Of a stretch of DNA of 64,000 nucleotides, positions 9,031 through 17,196 are shown piece by piece. The stretch spans positions 170,042 to 234,041 of the forward strand of contig JAKRSC010000024.1 of the NCBI GenBank assembly GCA_022402565.1. Direction: 5' to 3'. How positions within the stretch are numbered: the first letter of the stretch is position 1; the number at the start of each line of letters is the position of its first letter. A program made the translations under genes and the position numbers. The notes under the pieces are model-generated. The model was given only the letters and a program-made list of their open reading frames with translations, was not told where the DNA came from and ran no database searches. This stretch comes from Hydrotalea sp. (GTDB lineage Bacteria; Bacteroidota; Bacteroidia; Chitinophagales; Chitinophagaceae).

Positions 9031-10341
9031 TTATTTCACCACTTCTCCTTCCAAATCATAGTCGTATGCTTTGGTAATCTTCACGTTCACAAAACTACCG
9101 ATCGGCAATTTTTTATCACTGTGAATCACCACTTCATTATCTACTTCTACTGAATCAAATTCAGTCCTTCCCAAATACCTTCCAGCTTCCTTCTTATCCA
9201 CCAACACCTTAAAGGTCTTTCCTACTTTTTCCTGGTTCTTTTCATAGCTGATTTCTTGTTGCACTTCCATGATTTCTTGTGCACGCTGTTGTTTCACTTC
9301 TGCTGGAACATCATCCACCAAATCATATGCAGAGGTATTTTCCTCATGACTATAGGTAAATATGCCAACCCTATCAAACCTATGTTCTTGTAAAAACTGC
9401 TTCAAAGACTCTACATCTTCTTCGGTTTCACCAGGGAAACCAGCAATAAGAGTAGTTCGCAAACAAATACCAGGCACACGCTCGCGGATAGTATGGATCA
9501 ATTCATCCATTTCAGCACGCGTAATTTGACGCTTCATAGCCTTCAACATACGATCACTGGCATGTTGCAAAGGCATATCGAGGTACTTACAGATATTATC
9601 GCGCTCACGAATGACATCAAGAATTTCTAACGGAAACTTACTGGGGTAAGCATAATGCAAACGAATCCATTGCAAACCAGGAATATCAGCCAGAGCATGC
9701 AACAGTTCCGGAAGACTTCTCTTTTTGTAAATATCTAACCCATAGTAAGTGAGCTCCTGTGCAATGAGCATAATTTCCTGCACACCTTGGGCGACTAATC
9801 TTTTGGCTTCATCAACCAGTTGTTCTATTGGTCTGCTAACATGCTTTCCTCGCATAAGCGGTATGGCACAAAACGAGCAAGTTCGGTTACAGCCTTCGCT
9901 GATTTTCATATAAGCATAATGCTGAGGCGTGCTTAAAAAACGCTCACCCAATAATTCAGCTTTATAATCGGCTTCGAATTGTTTTAGAATCAGAGGCAAT
10001 TCCATGGTGCCGAACCATGCATCTACTTCAGGAATTTCCGCAGCTAAGTCGCCTTTGTATCTTTCACTCAAACAACCTGTAACGTACACTTTGTCGAGTT
10101 TACCTTTCTTCTTTAATTCCAACTGATCTAAGATGGTTTGAACGCTTTCCTCCTTGGCTTTATCAATAAAGCCACAGGTATTCACTACAACAATGTTATG
10201 ATCTAGCTTGGTGTTTTCATGCACCACATCAATTTCATTGGCCTTCAACTGGCCACTCAACACCTCACTATCCACTAAATTTTTACTACAGCCTAGTGTA
10301 ATAATATTGACTTTGTCTTTCTTCAGCGATTTGGCTTTCAT
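9031..10341 (-). CDS. rimO: Ribosomal protein uS12 methylthiotransferase
   Basis: The product is 436 residues. RimO is a radical-SAM enzyme that adds a methylthio group to a conserved aspartate of ribosomal protein uS12. The N-terminal cluster domain shows its three cysteines in TLGCSKN, VNTCGFID and VTGCLSER. The radical-SAM motif is CNRTCSFC near residue 145. A C-terminal TRAM domain covers about residues 370-436 (GRYLGRTEFDSVEVDNE). The NLVDSEVLSG stretch favours RimO over MiaB. bshC follows without a gap. The strand upstream carries the rpsU terminator, so this gene probably has its own promoter near 10345-10400. Confidence 0.95.
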   Translation of the reverse strand: MKAKSLKKDKVNIITLGCSKNLVDSEVLSGQLKANEIDVVHENTKLDHNIVVVNTCGFIDKAKEESVQTILDQLELKKKGKLDKVYVTGCLSERYKGDLAAEIPEVDAWFGTMELPLILKQFEADYKAELLGERFLSTPQHYAYMKISEGCNRTCSFCAIPLMRGKHVSRPIEQLVDEAKRLVAQGVQEIMLIAQELTYYGLDIYKKRSLPELLHALADIPGLQWIRLHYAYPSKFPLEILDVIRERDNICKYLDMPLQHASDRMLKAMKRQITRAEMDELIHTIRERVPGICLRTTLIAGFPGETEEDVESLKQFLQEHRFDRVGIFTYSHEENTSAYDLVDDVPAEVKQQRAQEIMEVQQEISYEKNQEKVGKTFKVLVDKKEAGRYLGRTEFDSVEVDNEVVIHSDKKLPIGSFVNVKITKAYDYDLEGEVVK

Positions 10342-10402
10342 ACTTGCTCAAAGGTAAACGTAAATAGAAAAATGAAACAGTTGTTATGACAAGAGGTTGA
10401 AT

Positions 10403-10434
10403 AAAAAAAGGTTGTTCCGTTTGAAACAACCTTT
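10403..10434 (-). terminator. Rho-independent terminator of rpsU
   Basis: Read on the minus strand, AAAGGTTGTT and AACAACCTTT pair around a short loop and are followed by a T run (plus-strand A run at 10403-10409). It lies 28 bases after the rpsU stop codon and makes rpsU a single-gene unit. Confidence 0.85.
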
Positions 10435-10461
10435 CTGTATATCATCTACCAAAGATGCGGC

Positions 10462-10659
10462 TTATAGCTCAATAGTGCCAGCAGCGATCTTTTGCTTGTA
10501 GATTGCCTTCAGGATTTCTCCTCTGCGACGAACAGATGGCTTGGTGAAAGCCTGACGCTCTCTTAACTGCAACAAAGTCTTGCTCTTTTCGAATTTCTTT
10601 TTGTACTTCTTCAGAGCTTTGTCGATGTTTTCGCAATCTTTGGAATCAATAATCAGCAT
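10462..10659 (-). CDS. rpsU: Small-subunit ribosomal protein bS21
   Basis: The product is 65 residues, the usual size for bS21, with many basic residues (KKYKKKFEKSKTL, RRRGEILKAIYKQK). bS21 sits on the small-subunit platform beside the 3' end of 16S rRNA. In Flavobacterium johnsoniae, structural and genetic work links bS21 to hiding the anti-Shine-Dalgarno sequence (established for that species). The gene stands alone, with its own promoter, a strong Shine-Dalgarno sequence and a terminator. That strong ribosome binding site is out of character for the window and suggests feedback control of bS21 synthesis (inference). Confidence 0.97.
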   Translation of the reverse strand: MLIIDSKDCENIDKALKKYKKKFEKSKTLLQLRERQAFTKPSVRRRGEILKAIYKQKIAAGTIEL

Positions 10660-10667
10660 GTTGTTAT

Positions 10668-10676
10668 ACCTCCTTT
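10668..10676 (-). promoter_or_regulatory. Full-length Shine-Dalgarno sequence of rpsU
   Basis: The minus strand reads AAAGGAGGT, eight bases before the rpsU ATG. It is complementary to nine bases of the canonical 16S rRNA 3' end. Other starts checked in the window (gdhA, ddl, htrA, folP, purE, nupC, cphA) have no comparable site. It probably mediates translational feedback by bS21. Confidence 0.9.
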
Positions 10677-10692
10677 AAGTGATTAAATGGGG

Positions 10693-10725
10693 TGCAAAGA
10701 TAGCTTTTCGACCGAAATAAACAAA
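10693..10725 (-). promoter_or_regulatory. rpsU promoter (TTTG, 19 bases, TATCTTTGCA)
   Basis: On the minus strand TTTG (10725-10722) and TATCTTTGCA (10702-10693) are separated by 19 bases, a close match to the Bacteroidota housekeeping consensus. The -7 box lies 33 bases before the start codon, which leaves room for the Shine-Dalgarno sequence. Confidence 0.85.
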
Positions 10726-10800
10726 TGCAGCGCTTATTTTTTTGAAATTGATTTTAGAACAGTTACAACCAAAGCCCCCTTTTGCTTGTAAATTGCATAT

Positions 10801-11400
10801 ATGTTTACAGGAATTATTGAAACCTTCGGTCGGGTTGAAGCTATAGAAATGGACCAACAAAATATGCATTGCTGGGTCAATTCACCCATTAGCCAAGAAT
10901 TGAAAATTGACCAGAGTGTGGCTCATAATGGAGTATGCTTAACTGTGGATGCTTTGGGTGAAGGGAAACATAGGGTGACAGCCGTTGCAGAGACCTTGCA
11001 AAAAACCCAGTTGGGCGATTGGCATATTGGCTCTACAATCAATTTAGAACGTTGCTTACCTATGGGTGGACGATTAGATGGGCATATAGTACAAGGACAT
11101 GTTGACACCACAGGAGTTTGTGAATTGGTTCAAGAAACTGGTGGAAGTTGGCTGTATCAGTTTAGTTTTCCAGAATCATTTGCCGCCTTGGTCATTGAAA
11201 AAGGAAGTATTGCGGTGAATGGAATCAGCCTGACCTGTTTTAACATAACACGACAAAGTTTTCAAGTTGCCATCATTCCTTACACCTATGAACATACCAA
11301 CCTTTCACAGGTACAAGTTGGTCACCGCGTGAACCTTGAATTTGATTTGCTTGGGAAATATGTGCAAAGACAGATGGCGCTGGCTGAAGCGACAAACTAA
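10801..11400 (+). CDS. ribE: Riboflavin synthase, alpha chain
   Basis: The product is 199 residues. Riboflavin synthase turns two 6,7-dimethyl-8-ribityllumazine molecules into riboflavin and a pyrimidine by-product. It starts with the family hallmark MFTGIIE. It has two lumazine-binding repeats: the first runs to about residue 95 (VAHNGVCLTV, LGGRLDGHIVQGHVD-like region), the second follows (GSIAVNGISLT, IPYTYEHTNL). The gene is divergent from rpsU. I saw no FMN riboswitch in the roughly 75 bases free of the rpsU promoter. No other riboflavin gene is in the window. Confidence 0.95.
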   Translation: MFTGIIETFGRVEAIEMDQQNMHCWVNSPISQELKIDQSVAHNGVCLTVDALGEGKHRVTAVAETLQKTQLGDWHIGSTINLERCLPMGGRLDGHIVQGHVDTTGVCELVQETGGSWLYQFSFPESFAALVIEKGSIAVNGISLTCFNITRQSFQVAIIPYTYEHTNLSQVQVGHRVNLEFDLLGKYVQRQMALAEATN

Positions 11401-11474
11401 TCAACCTACACTTTAAGAAAGATGCATATAGAATTGCTATTCAGTATTTTAAATAAAAAAAGCGGCCAACTCGA

Positions 11475-13343
11475 TTAAACCGAGTGATCTAAGGTTTTAC
11501 CTTTCAAAGCTTGCCCTACAGCTTGATCCATTGCCCTTTCAGCGAATGGACGTGTTACTTCATTTAAAGCTTCTACCTTATTCTGAATCAGGTTTTTATC
11601 TTCCATCGTCAAAGCCAACTGAAGTGCTTGCATAGCATCTGCTGTCAGCTTCAATTCATCGCCCGATAATAGGGTTGGATTCTTGGCAATAAATCGCTCT
11701 GTCATCTCCAGAATCTGCTCCCCTTCGGTTCTTGCTTCCACTAAAGCACGCAAAGCAATATCCGTTTTAGCATGCTGAATACTATCCATCAACATCTGCT
11801 CCACCTGAGAATCTGTTAATCCATATTGCGGCTGAATTTCTATAGACTGACTCACACCACTTCTTAGCTCCTTTGCTGAAACCGACAATATGCCATCGGC
11901 ATTGATCAGGAACTGAATGTCAACCTTTGGCAATCCAGCCGGCATAGCAGGAATCCCCGTGAGGTTAAATTCACCCAACTTCCTGTTATCCTTTACCATA
12001 TCCCGCTCACCCTGGAAGACTGAAATCCTGATTCCCGACTGCCCATCTTTTTGAGTGGTGTACTGTCGACCTGCTTTTGTAGGCACTTTTGAATTTCTTG
12101 GAATCAAGACATCCATCAGTCCGCCCATCGTTTCAATACCCAAACTCAAAGGTGTAATATCCAGCAACAGGGTATCCTTATTGTTCCCCGCTAATATATC
12201 TGCTTGAATAGCAGCGCCTAAGGCAACTACTTCATCCGGATTTACCTCATCATGTACCGACTTACCAAAGAATGCACTGACCGCTTGCTTCACTGCCGGA
12301 ACACGGGTGCTTCCACCTACCATCACCACCTCATCAATATCACCAACCTGCACACCGGCATCCTTTACTGCCATTCGACAACTCTCCAAGGTCTGATCAA
12401 TCAGGCCTTTTACCAATCCTTCAAAAGTTGCTTTAGTAATACGCAACGAATCGCCGTTCCACTCAGTTTCGAATACATCCTCACTACTCAAGGTTTTCTT
12501 CGCCTTCTCAGCCAACAATCGCAGTGACTGGACCAAATTGGGGTGCTGCTTCAACTCTTCTCGACTAATCCCACCCTGCTCCAACCAATAATTCATAATG
12601 GCCCTGTCAAAATCATCACCCCCTAGGTAAGTATTACCATGCGTACTGAGTACATCAAAAACACCCTGATGAATCCTTAGGATTGAAATATCAAAAGTTC
12701 CTCCACCTAAATCATACACAGCTATGGTCTTTTCTACCTCCTGATCCAAACCAATTCCATAAGCCAAGCTGGCCGCAGTAGGTTCATTTACAATTCGAAG
12801 AACATCTAATCCGGCCAACTTCCCCGCATCTCTGGTTGCCTGACGCTGCGTATCATTAAAATAGGCAGGTACTGTAATAACCGCCTTAGTAACAGGTGTT
12901 TTTAAAATATGCTCTGCTCTGGTTTTCAGCTCTTTAAGAATATATGATGAAAGTTCTACTGGAGAATAAAAGCGGTCGTCGACCTGCACTTTTACAAGAC
13001 TTTCTGTATCATCATCAATGACTTTATACGAAAAAAAGTCGGCATGATCCTGCACATCCTTATAGCTCTTACCCATAAGGCGCTTGGCACTGAAAATAGT
13101 ACGCTCGGGCTGGAGCTCCATCATCTGCTTAGCTGCCTCACCCACAACCGGCATTCCTTGCGGATCAAAGTAAACGATACTAGGAACTAAGCTACTGGCA
13201 TCATGCTCCTTTAAAGCAACAGGTTTTTTACCATCTGGGTGAAGAATAGCCACCAAACTATGGGTGGTACCCAAATCAATTCCCACAATCATTTCCGATT
13301 GCTGTAAACTCCCAGTCGCTATATTAATACCAATTTTAGCCAT
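11475..13343 (-). CDS. hscA: Hsp70 chaperone of the HscA/DnaK type
   Basis: The product is 622 residues. ATPase motifs are in order: [12 protein letters not shown] near residue 21, [14 protein letters not shown] near 205, and [11 protein letters not shown] near 340. The substrate-binding domain follows from about residue 390 ([17 protein letters not shown]) with a helical lid. The N-terminal extension before GIDLGTT and the short C-terminal tail without a GGM-rich end fit HscA, the iron-sulphur assembly Hsp70, better than DnaK. HscB and Isc genes are not here, so HscA is a probable, not proven, name. The longest frame starts with TTG inside a -7 box, so the ATG at 13343 is used. Confidence 0.85.
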   Translation of the reverse strand: MAKIGINIATGSLQQSEMIVGIDLGTTHSLVAILHPDGKKPVALKEHDASSLVPSIVYFDPQGMPVVGEAAKQMMELQPERTIFSAKRLMGKSYKDVQDHADFFSYKVIDDDTESLVKVQVDDRFYSPVELSSYILKELKTRAEHILKTPVTKAVITVPAYFNDTQRQATRDAGKLAGLDVLRIVNEPTAASLAYGIGLDQEVEKTIAVYDLGGGTFDISILRIHQGVFDVLSTHGNTYLGGDDFDRAIMNYWLEQGGISREELKQHPNLVQSLRLLAEKAKKTLSSEDVFETEWNGDSLRITKATFEGLVKGLIDQTLESCRMAVKDAGVQVGDIDEVVMVGGSTRVPAVKQAVSAFFGKSVHDEVNPDEVVALGAAIQADILAGNNKDTLLLDITPLSLGIETMGGLMDVLIPRNSKVPTKAGRQYTTQKDGQSGIRISVFQGERDMVKDNRKLGEFNLTGIPAMPAGLPKVDIQFLINADGILSVSAKELRSGVSQSIEIQPQYGLTDSQVEQMLMDSIQHAKTDIALRALVEARTEGEQILEMTERFIAKNPTLLSGDELKLTADAMQALQLALTMEDKNLIQNKVEALNEVTRPFAERAMDQAVGQALKGKTLDHSV

Positions 13344-13359
13344 AGTACTTTTTTCAGGC

Positions 13360-13369
13360 TGCAAAGGTA
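13360..13369 (-). promoter_or_regulatory. -7 box of the hscA-type chaperone gene
   Basis: The minus strand reads TACCTTTGCA, 16 bases before the ATG at 13343. It overlaps the TTG that opens the longest frame, which rules that TTG out as a start if this promoter is used. No clear TTTG is seen upstream. Confidence 0.5.
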
Positions 13370-13405
13370 AGCGCTGATAAACAGAAAGGCTTCCGAAAGC
13401 AGAAA

Positions 13406-13786
13406 TTAAACCTCTACCACATCCGTCCCACTGATATAATCATGGAGCGTTTTTCCCAAGAAAGGAATGAAAAACATATCAATTAAAATGACTCTTGAAA
13501 TAGAGCGGAGCAGAATTCTTAGAACGCCTGGCTTCTCCCCTTTTGAGTTTACTACTTTGGAGTAACTAAACCACTTCCCCAATGTTCTTCCCCAAATAGA
13601 CTCCAACACAAAATAATACACAACCATAGAGCCAAAAAAGAACCAACCAAAGTTCAGTGGCACCATCCCCCAGAAAAACACATAAAAATTGTACACTTTT
13701 TTAGCAGCAAATGCTAGAATAAATACCAAAATGGTATCCACAAAAAAATTCAGCGCACGTGTTCCTGTTCCTACGGTTGATTGCAT
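13406..13786 (-). CDS. RDD family membrane protein
   Basis: The product is 126 residues with three hydrophobic segments. The family name comes from Arg-Asp-Asp residues in the first segment; here the equivalent stretch is [18 protein letters not shown], where Arg and Asp are kept but the triad is partial. WGRTLGKWF near residue 67 and a terminal Asp-rich tail also fit the family. RDD proteins are inner-membrane proteins of mostly unknown role, some linked to ion transport. The gene lies 42 bases upstream of the chaperone promoter in the same direction and is divergent from tyrS. Confidence 0.75.
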   Translation of the reverse strand: MQSTVGTGTRALNFFVDTILVFILAFAAKKVYNFYVFFWGMVPLNFGWFFFGSMVVYYFVLESIWGRTLGKWFSYSKVVNSKGEKPGVLRILLRSISRVILIDMFFIPFLGKTLHDYISGTDVVEV

Positions 13787-13845
13787 GATTCTAATAACAT
13801 TTTGTAAAACAACTTAGTTGTCTGCCGAGTAGCAAAAATAGGCCT

Positions 13846-13854
13846 TACTTTTGC
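13846..13854 (+). promoter_or_regulatory. -7 box of tyrS
   Basis: TACTTTTGC fits TAnnTTTGC and lies 16 bases before the tyrS ATG. A TTG lies 25 bases further upstream, a longer spacing than usual. Confidence 0.5.
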
Positions 13855-13870
13855 GCCAAAGACGAATTTT

Positions 13871-15148
13871 ATGAACTTGATTGAGGAATTGAAATGGAGA
13901 GGCATGATTGCCGACATTATGCCTGGCACAGAAGAACAGTTGCAAAAAGAAATGACAACTGCTTATATTGGATTTGATCCTACTGCAGATAGTTTACATA
14001 TTGGAAGCCTTGTTCCTATTTTATTGCTGATGCATTTACAAAAGGCAGGACATAAACCCATTGCCTTGGTGGGCGGTGCCACAGGTATGATTGGTGACCC
14101 AAGTGGAAAGAGTCAGGAAAGGAATTTGCTGGACAATGATACGCTGCAAAAAAATATTGCGGGTGTTAAAGGACAATTAGAGCGTTTTTTAGATTTCAAT
14201 CCTGCTTTGCCTAATTCAGCTGAAATGGCGAATAACTACGATTGGTTTCAAAAAATTGGGTTCATTGATTTCTTACGTGATGTGGGCAAACACATAACGG
14301 TGAATTACATGATGGCGAAAGACAGCGTGCGCAAACGTATTGAAGGCGAAGTGGGTTTGAGTTATACTGAATTTGCTTACCAATTGATGCAGGGGTACGA
14401 TTTCCTTTGGCTCTACGAACACAAGAATTGTAAACTCCAAATGGGAGGCAGCGACCAATGGGGCAACATCACGACCGGTACTGAACTCATCAGAAGAAAA
14501 GTAGGTGGCGAAGCTTTTGCATTTACTTGTCCGCTTATTACCAAGGCCGATGGCGGCAAATTTGGAAAGACAGAGCAAGGCAATGTTTGGTTAGATGCCG
14601 AAAGAACAACGCCTTATCAGTTTTATCAGTTTTGGTTGAATGCAGGTGATGAGGATGCTACTAAATGGATTAAAATTTTCACTTTTTTAGATCAGCCAAC
14701 CGTTGTTACACTTCTTGATGCACATGCTGCAGACCCTGGCAAAAGATTATTACAAAAGAAATTGGCCGAAGAAGTCACTCGTTTGGTACACGGTGAAGCG
14801 GCATTGCAAACCGCCCTCGAAACCACCGAAAAATTATTCAGTCGCGCTACCGCCAGCATTGAAGAATTGAGCGAGTCTGATTTGGAGCAGATGGAAGGAA
14901 TTGTGCAGGTTGATTTTGACAGAGCACAACTTGCTTCTGGTGTTGATATTGTTAGCTTTTTGGCGGCGACAAATATTTTCCCGAGTAAAGGCGAAGCCAG
15001 AAAAATGGTACAAGGTGGCGGCGTGAGCATTAACCGAGAAAAGATTGTAGCACTGGATGTATTAGTTAATGTGCAGCACCTGCTTTACGATAAATACATA
15101 TTGGTTCAGAAGGGCAAGAAACAATACTTTTTGGTGAAGGCTGTCTAG
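13871..15148 (+). CDS. tyrS: Tyrosyl-tRNA synthetase
   Basis: The product is 425 residues, typical of the bacterial TyrRS of E. coli type. It charges tRNA-Tyr with tyrosine. The class I HIGH motif appears as [10 protein letters not shown] near residue 40 and the KMSKS motif as KFGKTEQGN near residue 237. The tyrosine pocket includes YDFLWLYEH and [12 protein letters not shown]-terminal S4 RNA-binding domain covers about residues 355-425 ([19 protein letters not shown]). The gene is alone on its strand. Confidence 0.97.
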   Translation: MNLIEELKWRGMIADIMPGTEEQLQKEMTTAYIGFDPTADSLHIGSLVPILLLMHLQKAGHKPIALVGGATGMIGDPSGKSQERNLLDNDTLQKNIAGVKGQLERFLDFNPALPNSAEMANNYDWFQKIGFIDFLRDVGKHITVNYMMAKDSVRKRIEGEVGLSYTEFAYQLMQGYDFLWLYEHKNCKLQMGGSDQWGNITTGTELIRRKVGGEAFAFTCPLITKADGGKFGKTEQGNVWLDAERTTPYQFYQFWLNAGDEDATKWIKIFTFLDQPTVVTLLDAHAADPGKRLLQKKLAEEVTRLVHGEAALQTALETTEKLFSRATASIEELSESDLEQMEGIVQVDFDRAQLASGVDIVSFLAATNIFPSKGEARKMVQGGGVSINREKIVALDVLVNVQHLLYDKYILVQKGKKQYFLVKAV

Positions 15149-15228
15149 TATTTTTTGCTTGCGCGAGTTTGTAAGTCGTGCATGAATATTTTAGGTATGT
15201 ATTTTAGGGTATTCGTATTTTGAAGACG

Positions 15229-15468
15229 ATGATCGGAAAAATGAATGATTGGCACACAGGCTTGTCACCCGTAAAAAGGCTGGTTGTTTCCTTTGCCTTC
15301 CATTGGACCTATTGGTCAATAGCCTGGCTCGTTGCAGAACATTTTATTTTTGAGGAACAGAGATCTTGGAAGTACCTCCTTTTTCATGCAACTTGGATGT
15401 CTGCATGTATGACCATTCCATTTAGCTGGAAGGATTGGAAAGTCATTTTTAAAGGTCGTGCTGAATAA
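15229..15468 (+). CDS. Small hypothetical membrane protein
   Basis: The product is 79 residues with two likely membrane segments (about residues 20-40 and 52-66) and a basic C-terminus (KDWKVIFKGRAE). I do not recognise a family. The open frame continues back to a TTG at 15220; the ATG at 15229 or 15241 is a better start. It sits between tyrS and the alpha/beta hydrolase gene on the same strand, with 80-base gaps on both sides, so it may be a minor independent gene. Confidence 0.5.
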   Translation: MIGKMNDWHTGLSPVKRLVVSFAFHWTYWSIAWLVAEHFIFEEQRSWKYLLFHATWMSACMTIPFSWKDWKVIFKGRAE

Positions 15469-15552
15469 ACAAGAGTTTAAAACTTGCGCTAGCTGAGGGT
15501 TACAACCTCTTGCCAACCAATAACCAGCGCCAATATTGAAAGCTAGTAGCCT

Positions 15553-16215
15553 ATGGAAAGAGTTTACATGATACCTGGACTTGGCGCACAATCTTCGATT
15601 TTTGAAAAATTAAATTTTCAAAATTTACAGATGGTTCATGTAAAATGGATAGAGCCATATCAACATGAAAGTTTATCGTCTTATGCAAAAAGACTCCTGG
15701 AACAAATTCCACAGGATGCATGCAATATAGTTGGTTTATCTTTTGGAGGCATGTTAGCAAGCGAAATGGCTCTAATGCGACCTAATGCAAAAGTGATAAT
15801 TGTTTCATCGTGTAGTCATGCACATCAATTGCCTGCTTGGTATAGAATTGGAAAATGGTTGCCTTTACATCTGGTACAATCAAACAGACTTGAGCAAACT
15901 AGACTTAACATCATGCAAAGAATTCTTGGTATTAGATCAACAGATGAAAAGGCTTTTTTTCAAAATATGTGGAATGCAACCAACCACACTTGGGCCAATG
16001 AGTTTGTACAGATGATTCTAAAATGGGCACTTCAAGAAAAACCAAGAAATGTATTTCATATACACGGAACAAAAGACAGACTTTTACCACATCCAACTTC
16101 TAAGGTTGATCACAGCCTAACTAATGGGACGCATTGGATGATAAGAGAAGAAGCGCATCTATTATCTTCTATTATTGAACACGAAGTAATGACTTCTAAA
16201 AAACATCTGTCATAA
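15553..16215 (+). CDS. Alpha/beta hydrolase
   Basis: The product is 220 residues. The N-terminal YMIPGLGAQSS holds the oxyanion-hole region, GLSFGG carries the likely nucleophile Ser63, and a late HIHGTKDRLLPH supplies the acidic residue. GTHWMIREEAHLL supplies candidate catalytic histidines. The protein lacks a signal peptide and is probably cytoplasmic. The substrate cannot be told from sequence. Its last 20 bases overlap the 3' end of the convergent cphB, and it lies next to the cyanophycin genes, but a functional link is only a guess. Confidence 0.85.
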   Translation: MERVYMIPGLGAQSSIFEKLNFQNLQMVHVKWIEPYQHESLSSYAKRLLEQIPQDACNIVGLSFGGMLASEMALMRPNAKVIIVSSCSHAHQLPAWYRIGKWLPLHLVQSNRLEQTRLNIMQRILGIRSTDEKAFFQNMWNATNHTWANEFVQMILKWALQEKPRNVFHIHGTKDRLLPHPTSKVDHSLTNGTHWMIREEAHLLSSIIEHEVMTSKKHLS

Positions 16216-17086
16216 CAGGAGTTGTGGCTGCACCCATTTTCTCTACAAACTTTCTTTCATGTAAGAAATATCCATTGCCCTTTGCACAAAAATGGACTTT
16301 CAAATTTTCAACACTGATTGGATTTCCTTCTGGTATATCCGCAATATTGCTGTGAACAATATCATGTCCATCTACAATCATTACTAAGCCACTTCCTATT
16401 GCTTCCATCCTATTTCCTTCAGTAATGAGCATGCCAGTATCTTCTCCTAGTCCAATACCAATACAGCTTGGATTAGCAGATACAACTTGCGCCAAACGAG
16501 CAAACCTTCCTCGCTTTTCAAAATGCGAATCAATAATTACTTGATCTAAAAAACCTAGTCCAGTTGTAATTTTCACTTCCCCTTTCAGATGCGCACGAGT
16601 AGCATTCCCTTCATAAATCATGGTAGAACTCATGGCCATTGCCCCGGCACTGGTACCTGCAACCACAAAATCTTCTTCTTGATATCGCTTAGCAATCATT
16701 TTCAAAAAAGGTGTTCCTCCAAAAATTGATGATAAGCGCATTTGATTTCCACCACTAAACATAACCCCATCGCATGTACTAATACGTTCTAAATAATCGG
16801 GGCGAGCAACATCTTCTCTTGTCCTAATATGCAACAGTCCCACATTGGTGCAACCAATTTTTCCAAAAGCATCTAAATAGTTATTTCCAACTTCAAAAGG
16901 TATGGTAGATGCAGTTGTTATCACTTCAATTCTTTGGTGAATTCCGCCAGTTTCTTGCACAATTCTTCTTAGAATACCTAATTCAAAAAAGTTGAGGTTA
17001 TTACGATGAATTTCACCAGTCTCTAAATCAGTTCCTTTGTCTTCAGCACCGCCTATTGCGATGAGTTTTCCTTTGGGTACAGCCAT
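16196..17086 (-). CDS. cphB: Cyanophycinase
   Basis: The product is 296 residues, slightly longer than cyanobacterial cyanophycinases. These peptidases cleave cyanophycin, the poly-Asp backbone with arginine side chains, into beta-Asp-Arg dipeptides. The serine nucleophile is in GTSAGA (Ser146), preceded by a strand VVAG. DSHFEKRGRFARL near residue 190 matches the substrate-binding stretch of the family, and GIGLGEDTG follows. No signal peptide is seen, so it is likely intracellular. The longest frame begins with GTG; ATG at 17086 (MAVPKG) is preferred. It is divergent from cphA, which makes the polymer, so both halves of the cycle sit together. Confidence 0.92.
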   Translation of the reverse strand: MAVPKGKLIAIGGAEDKGTDLETGEIHRNNLNFFELGILRRIVQETGGIHQRIEVITTASTIPFEVGNNYLDAFGKIGCTNVGLLHIRTREDVARPDYLERISTCDGVMFSGGNQMRLSSIFGGTPFLKMIAKRYQEEDFVVAGTSAGAMAMSSTMIYEGNATRAHLKGEVKITTGLGFLDQVIIDSHFEKRGRFARLAQVVSANPSCIGIGLGEDTGMLITEGNRMEAIGSGLVMIVDGHDIVHSNIADIPEGNPISVENLKVHFCAKGNGYFLHERKFVEKMGAATTPVMTDVF

Positions 17087-17106
17087 GCGCACGTATTAGA
17101 TTAGGA

Positions 17107-17139
17107 CAAAAATAAGGGAATTGAACTGCGAAGAAGCAA
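17107..17139 (-). promoter_or_regulatory. Promoter of cphB
   Basis: On the minus strand TTG (17139-17137) and TATTTTTG (17114-17107) are separated by 22 bases. The -7 box lies 20 bases before the cphB ATG. The divergent cphA start is 58 bases from the upstream element, so shared control is possible. Confidence 0.5.
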
Positions 17140-17196
17140 TAATCTGGCTTATAAAATGCATCTATTTTCCTATCTTCCAACCCATAATGTTGAAAG

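Noticed and set aside
10726-10800. FMN riboswitch before ribE
   Set aside because: The gap is only about 75 bases and shows no RFN-like stem set.
11449-11495. Hairpin (ACTCG/CGAGT) near the end of the chaperone gene
   Set aside because: The T run is seven bases away from the stem, so a terminator is uncertain.
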